A stretch of DNA of 64,000 nucleotides from Sphingomonas naasensis (GCF_004792695.1 NZ_SRXU01000008.1:1-64000), one strand, 5' to 3'. Counted from the first letter of the stretch, positions 8,272 to 16,980 are shown. Numbers and translations are program-made. The notes: generated from the letters alone by a model not told the origin.

Positions 8272-9207
8272 TCAAGCGCGACTCGCATAGAGCTCGGCGA
8301 AGCGTTCCGCCGCGCCATCCATTTCAGTGGCGAGGTGCTGCAAGCCGGGATCGGTCTGCACGTCCTCGATAAACTTGGCCAGATCGACGCGCGCGATCGT
8401 GCGAAGCGCCGCTTGTCGGTTTTCCTCGAGCAGGAACGGGCTTTCCGCTACCGGCGGATCGAAATTGCCCGAATAGTTTCCTCTCAGCGCATGCGACCAG
8501 TTCCAGCTAACGGCGAAGGGCCACCCCTCCGGGAACTGTGCCGGCTGGGTGATGGCACCGCTGAGGATCGGGTGCGCGCCGATCAGCCAGAAGAGAATTT
8601 GCGCCATCCAGTAGCGATCCTCGATGGCGAACACAGACTCCAGCCATGGTTCGACCGCCCCGGCATCGAGATATTTCAGGCGGAAGAAGAGCGAGGCCGA
8701 CAACAGACAGTCGCAGTCGCTCAGGCCGCCACTTTCCGACGCAAACCTCGTTCCATTCCGCCAGAGGTGCGGCGACATGACGTAGCGCCCGAGCGTCGCG
8801 AGTGCGTCGACGCGGAAGAGCGGATACGGCCCCCGTCCGACCGGATCGGGATGCTCTGCCATGAAGCCTGTGATCAGCAGTTCGGCGAGCGAGCGGCTGT
8901 AGGGGCCCGGCGGGCGCTGGAGCAGGCGCGGCAGGAGATAATGATACCAGTCGGTCCACTCGTCGCGCGGGCCGAAGCAGCTCGCTCCGGTGGCAATCTC
9001 CACGAGCGGAGGCACGATCTGCGTATCGGTGAGTGCGGCGAGGTCTCCGAGCAGCTCTGGATAGGTCTCGCGCTGCTCGCTCATGAACCAGGCTTCTCCC
9101 ATCGGCTCCCTGGGTCTGGGAAATGCGGCGCACATCCGCTCCAGCGCGGCGGCATGGGGGCCTTGGCCCGGCTCCCAGTGGAAGATCGAAGGGTCGAAGG
9201 TGGTCAT
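8272..9207 (-). CDS. Hypothetical protein between ahpF and oxyR
   Basis: An intact 311-codon gene is transcribed toward ahpF. The product is Trp-, Leu- and Pro-rich, has no signal peptide and no obvious transmembrane helix, and starts MTTFDPSIFHWEPGQGPHA. Codon use is slightly less GC-extreme than its neighbours. Notable blocks are CFGPRDEWTDWYHYLLPRLL, a DCDCLL cysteine pair, and WMAQILFWLIGAHP. I do not recognise the family. Its position between the peroxide regulator and its targets is suggestive, but no functional link is shown. An upstream extension to 9333 overlaps the oxyR start region and is not used. Confidence 0.75.
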   Translation of the reverse strand: MTTFDPSIFHWEPGQGPHAAALERMCAAFPRPREPMGEAWFMSEQRETYPELLGDLAALTDTQIVPPLVEIATGASCFGPRDEWTDWYHYLLPRLLQRPPGPYSRSLAELLITGFMAEHPDPVGRGPYPLFRVDALATLGRYVMSPHLWRNGTRFASESGGLSDCDCLLSASLFFRLKYLDAGAVEPWLESVFAIEDRYWMAQILFWLIGAHPILSGAITQPAQFPEGWPFAVSWNWSHALRGNYSGNFDPPVAESPFLLEENRQAALRTIARVDLAKFIEDVQTDPGLQHLATEMDGAAERFAELYASRA

Positions 9208-9323
9208 GCAGCGCAGATAGCGCAGGTCGCCGACCCCAGCCAATCGCGGCGGCGGTCTGAGACAGGGTTGGATAGATCGTACGAAACGCTTACTTGAATG
9301 ATAATCATCGACAGGGACGATCA

Positions 9324-10223
9324 GTGGCCGCAACCTACCTCCCCACGCTCAAGCAGCTCCAGTATCTCGTCGCGCTGCACGATGCGGGGCATTTCGGGCG
9401 GGCGGCGGAGGCGTGCTTCGTCACGCAATCCACCCTCTCCGCCGGCATTCGCGAGCTCGAGACGCTGATCGGCGTAGTGCTGGTCGAACGGACGCGGCGG
9501 GTGGTGCGGTTCACGCCGCTCGGCGAGCGGATCGTCGACAAGGCGCGGCGGGTGCTGCGCGAGGCGGACGAGCTGGGCGATCTCGCCCGCGCCGCCGGGC
9601 GGCCGCTGTCGGGCGAGATGCGGATGAGCGTGATCCCGACGATCGCGCCCTTCCTGCTGCCGCGCATCCTGCCGCGGCTGCGGCGCGAATATCCCGACCT
9701 CAAGCTGTTCCTGCGCGAGGAGACCAGCGGCCAGGCCTGCGAGCAGCTCCACCATGGCCGCACCGATTGCGTGCTGCTCGCGCTCCCCTTCGCGTGCGGC
9801 GAGGTCGAGGCCGAGCGGCTGTTCGACGACCGGCTGTTCGTCGCCTTTCCCGAAGGCGAGATGGACCCGACCCCGACGATCCGCCCCGCCGATATCGACG
9901 CCAACCGGCTGCTGATGCTCGAGGACGGGCATTGCCTGAAGGACCATGCGCTCGCCGCATGCAACCGCCCCGAGCTGCGCGCCGAGGCGACGATGCTCGG
10001 CACGTCGCTCCACACCATGGTGCAGATGGTCGACAACGGGCTCGGCGTGACGATGCTGCCGCAAATGGCGGTCGATGCCGGCATCCTCGACCATACCCAT
10101 GTCACCGCGCGGCCGCTCGAGGCCGACAATGCCGCGCGGCACATCGCGCTGGTCTGGCGCAAGGCAAGCCCACGCGAACGCGATTTCCGGCTGCTCGCGA
10201 AAGTGCTGGCGGACGCCGCCTGA
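9324..10223 (+). CDS. oxyR: Hydrogen peroxide-sensing LysR-type regulator OxyR
   Basis: OxyR is a LysR-family activator that senses peroxide through a reversible disulphide and turns on genes such as ahpCF. The N-terminal winged helix (TLKQLQYLVALHDAGHFGRAAEAC) is followed by the substrate-like regulatory domain. The redox cysteines are Cys204 and Cys213 in GHCLKDHALAAC, with the nine-residue step of the E. coli Cys199/Cys208 pair. The chosen start is GTG 9324, with AGGGACGA upstream, giving 299 residues, the usual family length; a TTG at 9294 would add ten residues. It probably controls ahpC and ahpF upstream. Confidence 0.93.
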   Translation: MAATYLPTLKQLQYLVALHDAGHFGRAAEACFVTQSTLSAGIRELETLIGVVLVERTRRVVRFTPLGERIVDKARRVLREADELGDLARAAGRPLSGEMRMSVIPTIAPFLLPRILPRLRREYPDLKLFLREETSGQACEQLHHGRTDCVLLALPFACGEVEAERLFDDRLFVAFPEGEMDPTPTIRPADIDANRLLMLEDGHCLKDHALAACNRPELRAEATMLGTSLHTMVQMVDNGLGVTMLPQMAVDAGILDHTHVTARPLEADNAARHIALVWRKASPRERDFRLLAKVLADAA

Positions 10224-10244
10224 GCGCGCCACAGTCGCGCGCCT

Positions 10245-11255
10245 ATGACGCTCCCCACGCCGCGACCCGTCCGCGAATGGCACGATGTCGATCGCTCGCG
10301 CTTCCGCGACGAGATCATGCCGCTCGGCCAGCCGGCGCTGCTGCGCGGACTGGTGCGCGACTGGCCCGCGGTGCAGGCGGAATCGATCGCGGACTATCTG
10401 CGCGGCTTCGACCTGTCGTCCAATTGCGAGGTGCTGATCGGCGCGCCGTCAAGCGGCGGGCGCTTCTTCTATGGCGACGATTTCGGGGTGATGAACTTCC
10501 AGAAGCGCGAGGCCGCGCTCGGCGCGCTGGTCGACCGGCTCGAACAGGCGGCGGGCGAGGAATCGCCCCCCGCGCTGGCCGGGCAGGCGCTGATCATCCC
10601 ACAGATCCTGCCGGGCTTCGCCGCAGATAACCGGCTGGCGCTGGTCGACGACGGCGTCGCGCCGCGGATGTGGATCGGCAGCCGCGTGATCGTCGCCTGC
10701 CATTACGACACGCTGAGCAACATCGCCTGCGTCGTCGCGGGGCACCGGCGCTTCACGCTGTTTCCGCCCGAGCAAGTGCGCAACCTCTATGTCGGGCCGT
10801 ATGAATCGACCCCGGCCGGCGCGCCGGTCAGCCTCGTCGATTTCGATGCGCCCGATCTCGAACGCTTTCCGCGCTTCGCCGAGGCGATGGCGACCGCGCA
10901 GCACGCCGAGCTCGCACCCGGCGACGCGCTCTACATCCCCTATATGTGGTGGCACCACGTCCGCTCGCTCGACGCGTTCAACCTGCTGGTCAATTACTGG
11001 TGGAGCGAGGCCGAGGGCGCGGTGCTCGCGCCGCTCGACTGCTTCGTCCACGGGCTGCTGTCGCTGCGCGACCTGCCCGAGGAGCAGCGCGCGGCGTGGC
11101 GCGCGATGTTCGAGCATTTCGTTTTCCGCGCGGATGGCGATCCGATGGCGCATCTGCCCCCGGAGACACAGGGCGTGCTGGGCCATACCGCGCCCGAGCG
11201 CGCACGGGCGCTGCGCCAGCATCTGGCGCAGATGCTGGCGGCGCGGGCGGGATAA
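10245..11255 (+). CDS. Cupin-like (JmjC-type) Fe(II)/2-oxoglutarate dioxygenase family protein
   Basis: The 336-residue protein matches the cupin_8/JmjC-like family. Typical blocks are GQPALLRGLVRDWPA near the N-terminus, an H-x-D metal motif (CHYDTLSNI, around 152-156), the FTLFPPEQ strand, and the distal histidine in LYIPYMWWHHV near residue 238. These would ligate Fe(II). Family members hydroxylate proteins or small molecules. In sphingomonads similar proteins often sit beside TonB receptor or tryptophan halogenase genes, which is not the case here. It starts 22 bp after oxyR, so co-transcription is likely. Confidence 0.85.
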   Translation: MTLPTPRPVREWHDVDRSRFRDEIMPLGQPALLRGLVRDWPAVQAESIADYLRGFDLSSNCEVLIGAPSSGGRFFYGDDFGVMNFQKREAALGALVDRLEQAAGEESPPALAGQALIIPQILPGFAADNRLALVDDGVAPRMWIGSRVIVACHYDTLSNIACVVAGHRRFTLFPPEQVRNLYVGPYESTPAGAPVSLVDFDAPDLERFPRFAEAMATAQHAELAPGDALYIPYMWWHHVRSLDAFNLLVNYWWSEAEGAVLAPLDCFVHGLLSLRDLPEEQRAAWRAMFEHFVFRADGDPMAHLPPETQGVLGHTAPERARALRQHLAQMLAARAG

Positions 11256-11264
11256 GGCCGGCGT

Positions 11265-11337
11265 GCTCCGGCGAAGGCCGGAGCGCGGTGTGATCCAGCC
11301 GTTAGCTTTCCGCCACGGCTCCGGCCTTCGCCGGAGC
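11265..11337. repeat. Perfect 20-bp inverted repeat between convergent genes
   Basis: Two 20-bp arms (11265-11284 and 11318-11337, GCTCCGGCGAAGGCCGGAGC and its complement) are perfect inverted copies, and each arm is itself nearly palindromic. It lies between the cupin gene and moaE, which converge, so it may serve as a two-way terminator as well as a REP-like element. Confidence 0.7.
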
Positions 11338-11346
11338 AAAGCGAGG

Positions 11347-11793
11347 TTATTGGCCGGCTTCCCAGCGGGTCGCCGCATCCACGTCTCTGGCGCGCGCATC
11401 GACCCAGCGGGCGGCATCGCCCAACTGCTCGCGTTTCCAGAAGGGCGCGTCGGTCTTGAGCCGATCGATCAGGAAGCCGCAGGCGTCGAGCGCCTCGCGG
11501 CGATGCTGCGCCGCAGTGCCGACGAACACGATGCGATCGCCCGGCACCATCACCCCGACGCGGTGGACCATCGTGACCGCGAGCAGCGACCAGCGCGCGC
11601 AGGCGGTCTCGGCGAGCGCGATCAGCGCCTGCTCGGTCATGCCGGGATAATGCTCGAGCTCGAGCGCGGTGACGCCGTCGTCGCCGCGGACCACCCCGGT
11701 GAAGGTGGCGAGGCCGCCCGCGCCGCGCTCCTCGAGCGCGGCAAGCTCGATCGCGACCTCGATCGGCGCGGAGTCGATCGAGACGCGGATCAT
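11347..11793 (-). CDS. moaE: Molybdopterin synthase catalytic subunit
   Basis: MoaE makes molybdopterin from precursor Z using the sulfur carried on MoaD. The 148-residue protein has the family blocks GGLATFTGVVR near 27-37, LELEHYPGM near 43-51, the HRVG strand (77-80), and the active-site region KTDAPFWKRE with the conserved lysines. Its start overlaps the moaD stop by four bases (ATGA), so the two subunits are translated together, as expected for a 2:2 complex. No other moa genes are in the window. Confidence 0.95.
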   Translation of the reverse strand: MIRVSIDSAPIEVAIELAALEERGAGGLATFTGVVRGDDGVTALELEHYPGMTEQALIALAETACARWSLLAVTMVHRVGVMVPGDRIVFVGTAAQHRREALDACGFLIDRLKTDAPFWKREQLGDAARWVDARARDVDAATRWEAGQ

Positions 11794-12041
11794 CCGCCGG
11801 TGACCGGCGGGAACAGCGCCACTTCGCGCGCGGCGCCGAGCGGCGCATCGAGCGGCACGAACTTCTGATCGATCGCGGCGCGGAGCCGCTCGGGCGCGCG
11901 CATCGCCTCGGCATGGCCGGGGCTGCGCGTCGCGAGCCAGCCGATCAGATCGGCGACGCTGCGCACCTCCGCGGGCGGCTCGACCTGCTCCTGCCCCATG
12001 CCGATGCGCTCGCGCACCCAGGCGAAGTAGAGCAGGTCCAT
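11790..12041 (-). CDS. moaD: Molybdopterin synthase sulfur carrier subunit
   Basis: MoaD is a ubiquitin-fold protein whose C-terminal glycine carries the thiocarboxylate. The 83-residue product starts MDLLYFAWVRERIG and ends in FPPVTGG, the essential Gly-Gly tail exposed at the C-terminus. Its ATG shares a base with the pgsA stop (TGATG) and its stop overlaps moaE, so pgsA-moaD-moaE form a tightly coupled operon. Confidence 0.95.
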   Translation of the reverse strand: MDLLYFAWVRERIGMGQEQVEPPAEVRSVADLIGWLATRSPGHAEAMRAPERLRAAIDQKFVPLDAPLGAAREVALFPPVTGG

Positions 12042-12595
12042 CAGCTGTCCATGTGCTTGAGGCCGACGCGCAGATAGTCCCAGCCGGTGATCAGCGTGAG
12101 CGCGGCCGCGCCCCACAATCCGGCGACCGCGACCCGCTCGAGCCACCAGATGTCGGGCAGCGCGCCGGCGAGGATCAGCCCGCCGATCGCGACGAGCTGG
12201 AGCGTCGTCTTCCACTTCGCGAGCTGCGACACCGGCAGCGACACGCGGATCCCGCCGAGGAACTCGCGCAGCCCCGAGACGGCGATCTCGCGGACGAGGA
12301 TCACCAGCGCCGGAATCAAATGGACCTCCACGAGCACCCCGCGCCCGGCAAGGATCAGCAGCACCGCGGCGACCATGATCTTGTCGGCGATCGGATCGAG
12401 GAAGATGCCGAGCTTCGAGACCGCGCCCTGCGCCCGGGCGAGATAGCCGTCGAAATAATCGGTGATGCCCATCAGGCAGTAGATCGCGAAGGCGATGGCG
12501 TAGCCCGCGCGCCAGTCCGGCCACCAGAGAAAGGCCGCGAGCAGCGGGACCGTCACGATCCTCGACAGCGTCAGGATGTTGGGGAGCGTCAGCAT
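12041..12595 (-). CDS. pgsA: CDP-diacylglycerol--glycerol-3-phosphate 3-phosphatidyltransferase
   Basis: PgsA condenses CDP-diacylglycerol with glycerol-3-phosphate, the committed step to phosphatidylglycerol. The 184-residue inner membrane protein carries the CDP-alcohol phosphotransferase signature D-G-x2-A-R-x8-G-x3-D-x3-D in FDGYLARAQGAVSKLGIFLDPIAD at about residues 48-71, and several hydrophobic helices. The start (MLTLPNILTLSRI) is the family's usual N-terminus. It leads the pgsA-moaD-moaE operon; the link to molybdopterin genes is an arrangement rather than a shared pathway. Confidence 0.95.
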   Translation of the reverse strand: MLTLPNILTLSRIVTVPLLAAFLWWPDWRAGYAIAFAIYCLMGITDYFDGYLARAQGAVSKLGIFLDPIADKIMVAAVLLILAGRGVLVEVHLIPALVILVREIAVSGLREFLGGIRVSLPVSQLAKWKTTLQLVAIGGLILAGALPDIWWLERVAVAGLWGAAALTLITGWDYLRVGLKHMDS

Positions 12596-12748
12596 GCGCC
12601 CTGTCCTAGCACCGCTGGTGCGCCGGCCGAAACCATCTTCGTCATGGAGGAGGGACGCACATGGCGGTTGATACGTTCCGCATCGCTCGGCTATGCGGGC
12701 CCGTCATTTGGCGGGGCGGTGCCCCGCATTTCAAGGACGTGGCAGGAT

Positions 12749-14041
12749 ATGATCGGTGCGCTCGGGTTGATGAGGGAGCGCCGCTTCCTGCCTTTGTTCG
12801 TCACCCAGTTCCTCGGCGCCTTCAACGACAATCTGTTCAAGAACGCGATGATCTTCTTCGCGACCTATCAGATCTACAATTCGGTCGAGGCGGAGACGCA
12901 GTTCAGCGCGATCGCCACCGGGCTGTTCATCCTGCCCTTCTTCCTCTTCTCCGCGCTCGCCGGGCAGATCGCCGACAGCTACGACAAGGCGAAGATCATG
13001 CGGATCATCAAGGCCGCCGAAGTGCTGATCATGCTGATCGGCGCGCTCGGCATCTTTGTGAAGAGCCTGCCGCTGATGCTCGTCGCGCTGGTCGGCATGG
13101 GCATCCACTCGACCTTTTTCGGGCCGATCAAATATGCCGTGCTGCCGCAGCACCTCAACGAGGACGAGGTGCTGGGCGGCACCGGGCTCGTCGAGGCGGG
13201 CACCTATATCGCGATCCTGTGCGGCACGATCGCGGGCGGGCTGATCAGCCCGACCGTGGCCGCCTTCGCGGTGGTCGGCGTCGCGATCACCGGCTGGTTC
13301 GCCTCGCTCCGCATCCCGCCCGCGCCGCCGCTGACCAAATTGAAGCTCGACTTCAACATCTTCCGCGCATCGGCGCGGCTGATCGGCGCGACGATGCACA
13401 TCCCGCGGCTCTATCTGGCGATCGTCGCGATCAGCGTGTTCTGGACGATCGCGGCGGTGCTCGGCGTGCTGTTCCCGCCGCTCGTCAAGAACGTGTTCCA
13501 TGCCCAGAAGGACGTGGCGAGCGTGTTCCTCGCGATCTTCTCGGTCGGCATCGCGATCGGATCGGTGATCATCAACCGGCTGCTCAAGGGGCATGTCTCG
13601 GCGAAATACGCCACCGCCTCGGTGCTGGCGATGTCGGTGTTCGTCGTCGATTTCTTCTTCGCCGCGGCCTTCTTCCCCGGTGGCGACGGGCCGCTGCTCA
13701 AGACCGCGAACTTCCTCGCGCTGCCGCAGGCGTGGCGCGTGCTGTTCGATCTGGCGATGATCGCGATCACCGGCGGCATGTTCGTCGTGCCGCTCTACGC
13801 CTTCCTCACCACCACGGTCGACAAGTCGCAGACCTCGCGCACCGTGGCGGCGAACAACATCGTCAATTCGGGGGCAATGGTGGCGGGATCGGTGGGGATT
13901 CTCGGCTTCACCAACATCCCCGGCATCGACGTGGTCGATGCGATCTGGGTGGTCTTCCTGCTCTGCCTCGCCTCGGCATATTGCGCGTGGCGGCTCTACA
14001 AGGCCGAGGACCTGCCCCACGGGATCGATCCGATCCCCTGA
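12749..14041 (+). CDS. MFS transporter, lysophospholipid transporter (LplT)-like
   Basis: A major facilitator protein of about 430 residues with roughly twelve membrane helices. The N-terminal FLPLFVTQFLGAFNDNLFKNA and the following SALAGQIADSYDKAKIMR loop match the LplT family, which flips lysophospholipids across the inner membrane and in enteric bacteria is fused to or sits beside an acyltransferase. Here there is no acyltransferase domain or neighbour except pgsA, which is divergent. The start is uncertain: ATG 12749 with GGCAGG upstream fits the conserved N-terminus, while an in-frame ATG at 12645 would add an unconserved leader. Confidence 0.85.
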   Translation: MIGALGLMRERRFLPLFVTQFLGAFNDNLFKNAMIFFATYQIYNSVEAETQFSAIATGLFILPFFLFSALAGQIADSYDKAKIMRIIKAAEVLIMLIGALGIFVKSLPLMLVALVGMGIHSTFFGPIKYAVLPQHLNEDEVLGGTGLVEAGTYIAILCGTIAGGLISPTVAAFAVVGVAITGWFASLRIPPAPPLTKLKLDFNIFRASARLIGATMHIPRLYLAIVAISVFWTIAAVLGVLFPPLVKNVFHAQKDVASVFLAIFSVGIAIGSVIINRLLKGHVSAKYATASVLAMSVFVVDFFFAAAFFPGGDGPLLKTANFLALPQAWRVLFDLAMIAITGGMFVVPLYAFLTTTVDKSQTSRTVAANNIVNSGAMVAGSVGILGFTNIPGIDVVDAIWVVFLLCLASAYCAWRLYKAEDLPHGIDPIP

Positions 14042-14051
14042 GGCGCGCTCG

Positions 14052-14219
14052 CTACATGATGAAGGTGTAGAAGCAGACGAAAAACGCCGTGAAGCTCAGC
14101 CCGAACAGCTTCCAGTCGCTGTCGTCGCTGAGCTTGCGCTCGATCGCCGTGACGCGGCGCATCTGGCTGCGGAACGGGTGGCGGCGGGCAAGGCCCTCGG
14201 CGACGAGCTGAGTCTGCAT
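14052..14219 (-). CDS. 55-residue single-pass membrane protein
   Basis: A short gene read from the minus strand begins MQTQLVAEGLARRHPFRSQM and ends FGLSFTAFFVCFYTFIM. The N-terminal 35 residues are charged and soluble; the last 18 form one hydrophobic helix that ends at the C-terminus, so it looks like a tail-anchored inner membrane protein. GC-rich third positions support coding. The ribosome site is weak. It converges with the MFS gene, with 10 bp between the stops. Function is unknown. Confidence 0.6.
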   Translation of the reverse strand: MQTQLVAEGLARRHPFRSQMRRVTAIERKLSDDSDWKLFGLSFTAFFVCFYTFIM

Positions 14220-14323
14220 CGCACGAGTTAACGCTTCGTTTACTTTTATGACCAGCCCGGAAGAGGGTTAACGCGCGTCCTCGTGCGGGACACGCATGCC
14301 GCGGCAGCACTGCAATCCCATGG

Positions 14324-15328
14324 TTAACGTGGTGCCGGACCGGTGGTCGCGCGGACCATGAGCTTGTGCTCGAGCGTCACCTGCTGCCCGGTCTCGGGCG
14401 AGAGCATCAGATCCGCTGCCGCATAGGCGAGCTCGCGTACCGGCTGGCGCATCGTGGTGAGCGGCGGCCACACCGCCTTGGCCAGATCCGAATCGTCGAA
14501 CCCCGCGATCGAGAGCTGGCCGGGCACATCGATATCGCTCTCGTGCGCGGCCGCGAGCACGCCCGCCGCCATATCGTCATTGCCGGCGAAGATCGCCGTC
14601 GGACGCGGACGGCGCTCGAGCAGCTTGCGCGCCGCCTCGCCGCCCGAGGTGAAGCTGTTCTCGCCGGCGACGACGAGATCCTCGTCGAAGGCGATGCCGT
14701 GCGCGGCGAGCGCCTCGCGATAGCCCTGCAGCCGCTCCCAGGTGGAAACGTGGCTGTCGAGCCCGCGGATGAAGCCGATCGCGCGATGGCCGAGCCCGAT
14801 CAGATGCTCGGTCACCTCGCGCGCCGCGGCGACGTCGTCGATCGTCGCCGCCATGCCGGCTTCCTTGCGCGCGCCGGGCGCGATGCGGACATAGGGCAGC
14901 CCGCGACGATCGAGCTCGTCGAGCAATGCCGGGATCTCGGTGACCGGCGGCGACAGGATCACGCCGTCGAGATGCGCCTCGTCGATCAGCGCCATGACGT
15001 TCGAGACCAGATCGGGCGACTGGCTGTCGACCGGCTGGAGCAGAAGGCGATAGCCGAGCTCGCTGCAGCGCTGCTGCGCGCCGGTCTGGACGTGATAGAC
15101 ATAATAGGGGCTGGGATTGTCGTAGAGCAACGCCACCTGGAACGAGCGCCGCCCCGCCAGCGTGCGCGCGGCATGGCTCGGGCGGAAATTGAGACGCGCG
15201 ACGACCTCCTCGACGCGCCGCCTCGTCTCCTCGCTGACGTGCTTCTCGTTGTTGAGAACGCGGCTGACGGTCTTGAACGACACGCCTGCGATCTTCGACA
15301 CTTCCTTGATCGTCGGACGGCTGGACAT
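14324..15328 (-). CDS. LacI-family transcriptional regulator
   Basis: A 334-residue LacI/GalR regulator. The N-terminal helix-turn-helix (TIKEVSKIAGVSFKTVSRVLNN) and hinge helix (HAARTLAGRRS) are complete, followed by a periplasmic-binding-protein-like sensor domain with SPPVTEIP, GHRAIGFIRG and AIFAGNDDMAAG blocks. The ligand is expected to be a sugar or sugar derivative. A palindromic LacI-type site lies 50 bp upstream, in the divergent gap with the glycerate kinase gene, so it probably regulates itself and perhaps that gene. Confidence 0.92.
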   Translation of the reverse strand: MSSRPTIKEVSKIAGVSFKTVSRVLNNEKHVSEETRRRVEEVVARLNFRPSHAARTLAGRRSFQVALLYDNPSPYYVYHVQTGAQQRCSELGYRLLLQPVDSQSPDLVSNVMALIDEAHLDGVILSPPVTEIPALLDELDRRGLPYVRIAPGARKEAGMAATIDDVAAAREVTEHLIGLGHRAIGFIRGLDSHVSTWERLQGYREALAAHGIAFDEDLVVAGENSFTSGGEAARKLLERRPRPTAIFAGNDDMAAGVLAAAHESDIDVPGQLSIAGFDDSDLAKAVWPPLTTMRQPVRELAYAAADLMLSPETGQQVTLEHKLMVRATTGPAPR

Positions 15329-15377
15329 TGCACACCCCCGGCCGAGGCGAAGGGCGCCGGCCCTGCACGGGCATATT

Positions 15378-15391
15378 TGACAGCGCTGGCA
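15378..15391. promoter_or_regulatory. LacI-type operator in the lacI-kinase divergent region
   Basis: TGACAGCGCTGGCA is a near-perfect palindrome centred on AGCGCT, with the central CG step typical of LacI-family operators. It overlaps a TTGACA hexamer (15377-15382) that could be a -35 box for the kinase gene. The regulator next door is the obvious ligand; this is an inference. Confidence 0.6.
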
Positions 15392-15467
15392 CCGCGCAAG
15401 CACTGATATGTGCACAAAGTGCAAGCGAGGGACTTTCCGATGCGCGGCGGCGCGCCACGATCCGGCG

Positions 15468-16286
15468 ATGGGTGAAGTAGCGGACGCGATCGCGGCGATG
15501 CTGCCGGCACGGTTCGGCGCCGGTGCGCGGGCGCCGTACGTGCTCGGCATCGCCGGCGCGCAGGGCAGCGGCAAATCGACCGTCGCGGCGCAGCTGGCGG
15601 AGCGGCTCGCTGCCCGCGGGCTCCGCTGCGCGCTGCTTTCGCTCGACGATCTCTATCTCGACGGCGTCCGCCGGGCAGCGCTGGCGGCGCAGGTCCACCC
15701 GCTGCTGCGCACCCGCGGGGTGCCGGGCACGCACGATGTCGCGCTCGGGCTGGCGATCCTCGAACGGCTCGGCGCGGCCGGACCGGTGGCGTTGCCGCGC
15801 TTCGACAAGGCGCGCGACGAGCCGGTGCCGCGCGCGCAATGGCCGCGGTTCGAAGCGCCGGCCGATGTGCTGATCCTCGAAGGCTGGTGCCTCGGCGCGC
15901 GCCCGCAATCGCCGGGGATGCTGGCCGTGCCGGTCAACGCGCTCGAGCGCGAGGCCGATGCCAGCGGCGCATGGCGGGGCTATGTCAACGACCAGCTGAC
16001 CGGGCCCTATGCACGGCTGTTCGATCGCATCGACGGGCTGGCGCTGCTCGCGGCGCCCGATTTCGCCACGGTCGCCACATGGCGGATCGAGCAGGAGCAC
16101 GGCTTGCGGGCGCGCTGCGCGGCCGAGGGGCGATCAACCGAAGCGGTGATGTCGGACGCGGAAGTACGGAGCTTCGTCGCCTATTTCCAGCGGATCACCG
16201 AGCAGATGCTCCTCGACGCCTCGGCCGATCGCGTGATCCGCCTCGATCGGCAGCGGCAGATTCTGGCGATCAGCCCTGCGCGGTGA
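15468..16286 (+). CDS. P-loop kinase, probable D-glycerate 3-kinase
   Basis: A 272-residue P-loop kinase with a Walker A motif GAQGSGKST at residues 30-38 and the downstream blocks LSLDDLYLDG, RGVPGTHDV, LPRFDKARDEP and LILEGWCLGARPQ. This order matches the plant/fungal-type D-glycerate 3-kinase (GLYK) family, distant from phosphoribulokinase and uridine kinase, which would feed glycerate into glycolysis as 3-phosphoglycerate. The start is ATG 15468; an upstream reading from 15408 lacks a ribosome site. The 3' end overlaps hutC, on the opposite strand, by 17 bp. Confidence 0.8.
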   Translation: MGEVADAIAAMLPARFGAGARAPYVLGIAGAQGSGKSTVAAQLAERLAARGLRCALLSLDDLYLDGVRRAALAAQVHPLLRTRGVPGTHDVALGLAILERLGAAGPVALPRFDKARDEPVPRAQWPRFEAPADVLILEGWCLGARPQSPGMLAVPVNALEREADASGAWRGYVNDQLTGPYARLFDRIDGLALLAAPDFATVATWRIEQEHGLRARCAAEGRSTEAVMSDAEVRSFVAYFQRITEQMLLDASADRVIRLDRQRQILAISPAR

Positions 16287-16980
16287 AATGCGCGGTGAGA
16301 TCGAAATTATCGCCGTGGAACACGGTGCGCACCCAAGTGATCGATTCGGTCTCGCGCCACGTCCAGCGCTCGAGCGCGAGGCACGGCTTGTCGGCGGGCA
16401 CCGCGAGCAGCGCGGCCGCATCGCCGGCGGCGACCGCAGTGATGCGGTGCTCGGCCTCGGTCCAGGGCACATGCGCGAGCAGCCAGCTGCCGGGCGGGGT
16501 TTCGGCGAAGTCCGCATCGGCGGCGGCGGGTACCGAGGCGAGGCTGATCAGCCGATCCTCGACAGCATAGGGCCGGCCGTCGGCGAGATGGACGCAGCGC
16601 AGCGCCAGCAGCTTGCCGCGCGGCGCCGGGCGCAGCACCGCGCCGCGTGCACTGCCGAGATCGAGCGTCTCGCGCGCGATCAGCCGCAGCGCATAGGCAT
16701 GGCCGCGCTTCTCGATCTCCTCGCGGATATCGGGGATCTGCAGCGCCGCCATGTGGATGCGCGGCTGGGTGACGAACGAGCCGCGGCGGCGCTGGCGGGC
16801 GATCAGCCCGGCGCTCGCCAGCGCCGAGAGCGCCTTGTTCACGGTCATCCGCGAGCAGCCATATCGGGCCATCAGTTCATGCTCGGCCGGAATGCGATCG
16901 CCGGGATGCAGCTCGCCTGCCATGATCCGGCCTTCGATCGCGCTGCGGATGATCTGGTAGAGCGGGCGCGCCGCGCTCAT
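16270..16980 (-). CDS. hutC: Histidine utilisation repressor, GntR/HutC family
   Basis: HutC represses the hut genes and is released by urocanate. The 236-residue protein has an N-terminal winged helix (YQIIRSAIEGRIMAGELHPGDRIP, then RYGCSRMTVNKALSALASAGLI) and a C-terminal UTRA ligand domain ending FTAQG. Its ATG overlaps the hutF stop (ATGA), so it is translated with hutF. The matching palindromic operator lies between hutF and hutI, so the repressor controls both transcripts and its own synthesis. Confidence 0.95.
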   Translation of the reverse strand: MSAARPLYQIIRSAIEGRIMAGELHPGDRIPAEHELMARYGCSRMTVNKALSALASAGLIARQRRRGSFVTQPRIHMAALQIPDIREEIEKRGHAYALRLIARETLDLGSARGAVLRPAPRGKLLALRCVHLADGRPYAVEDRLISLASVPAAADADFAETPPGSWLLAHVPWTEAEHRITAVAAGDAAALLAVPADKPCLALERWTWRETESITWVRTVFHGDNFDLTAHFTAQG

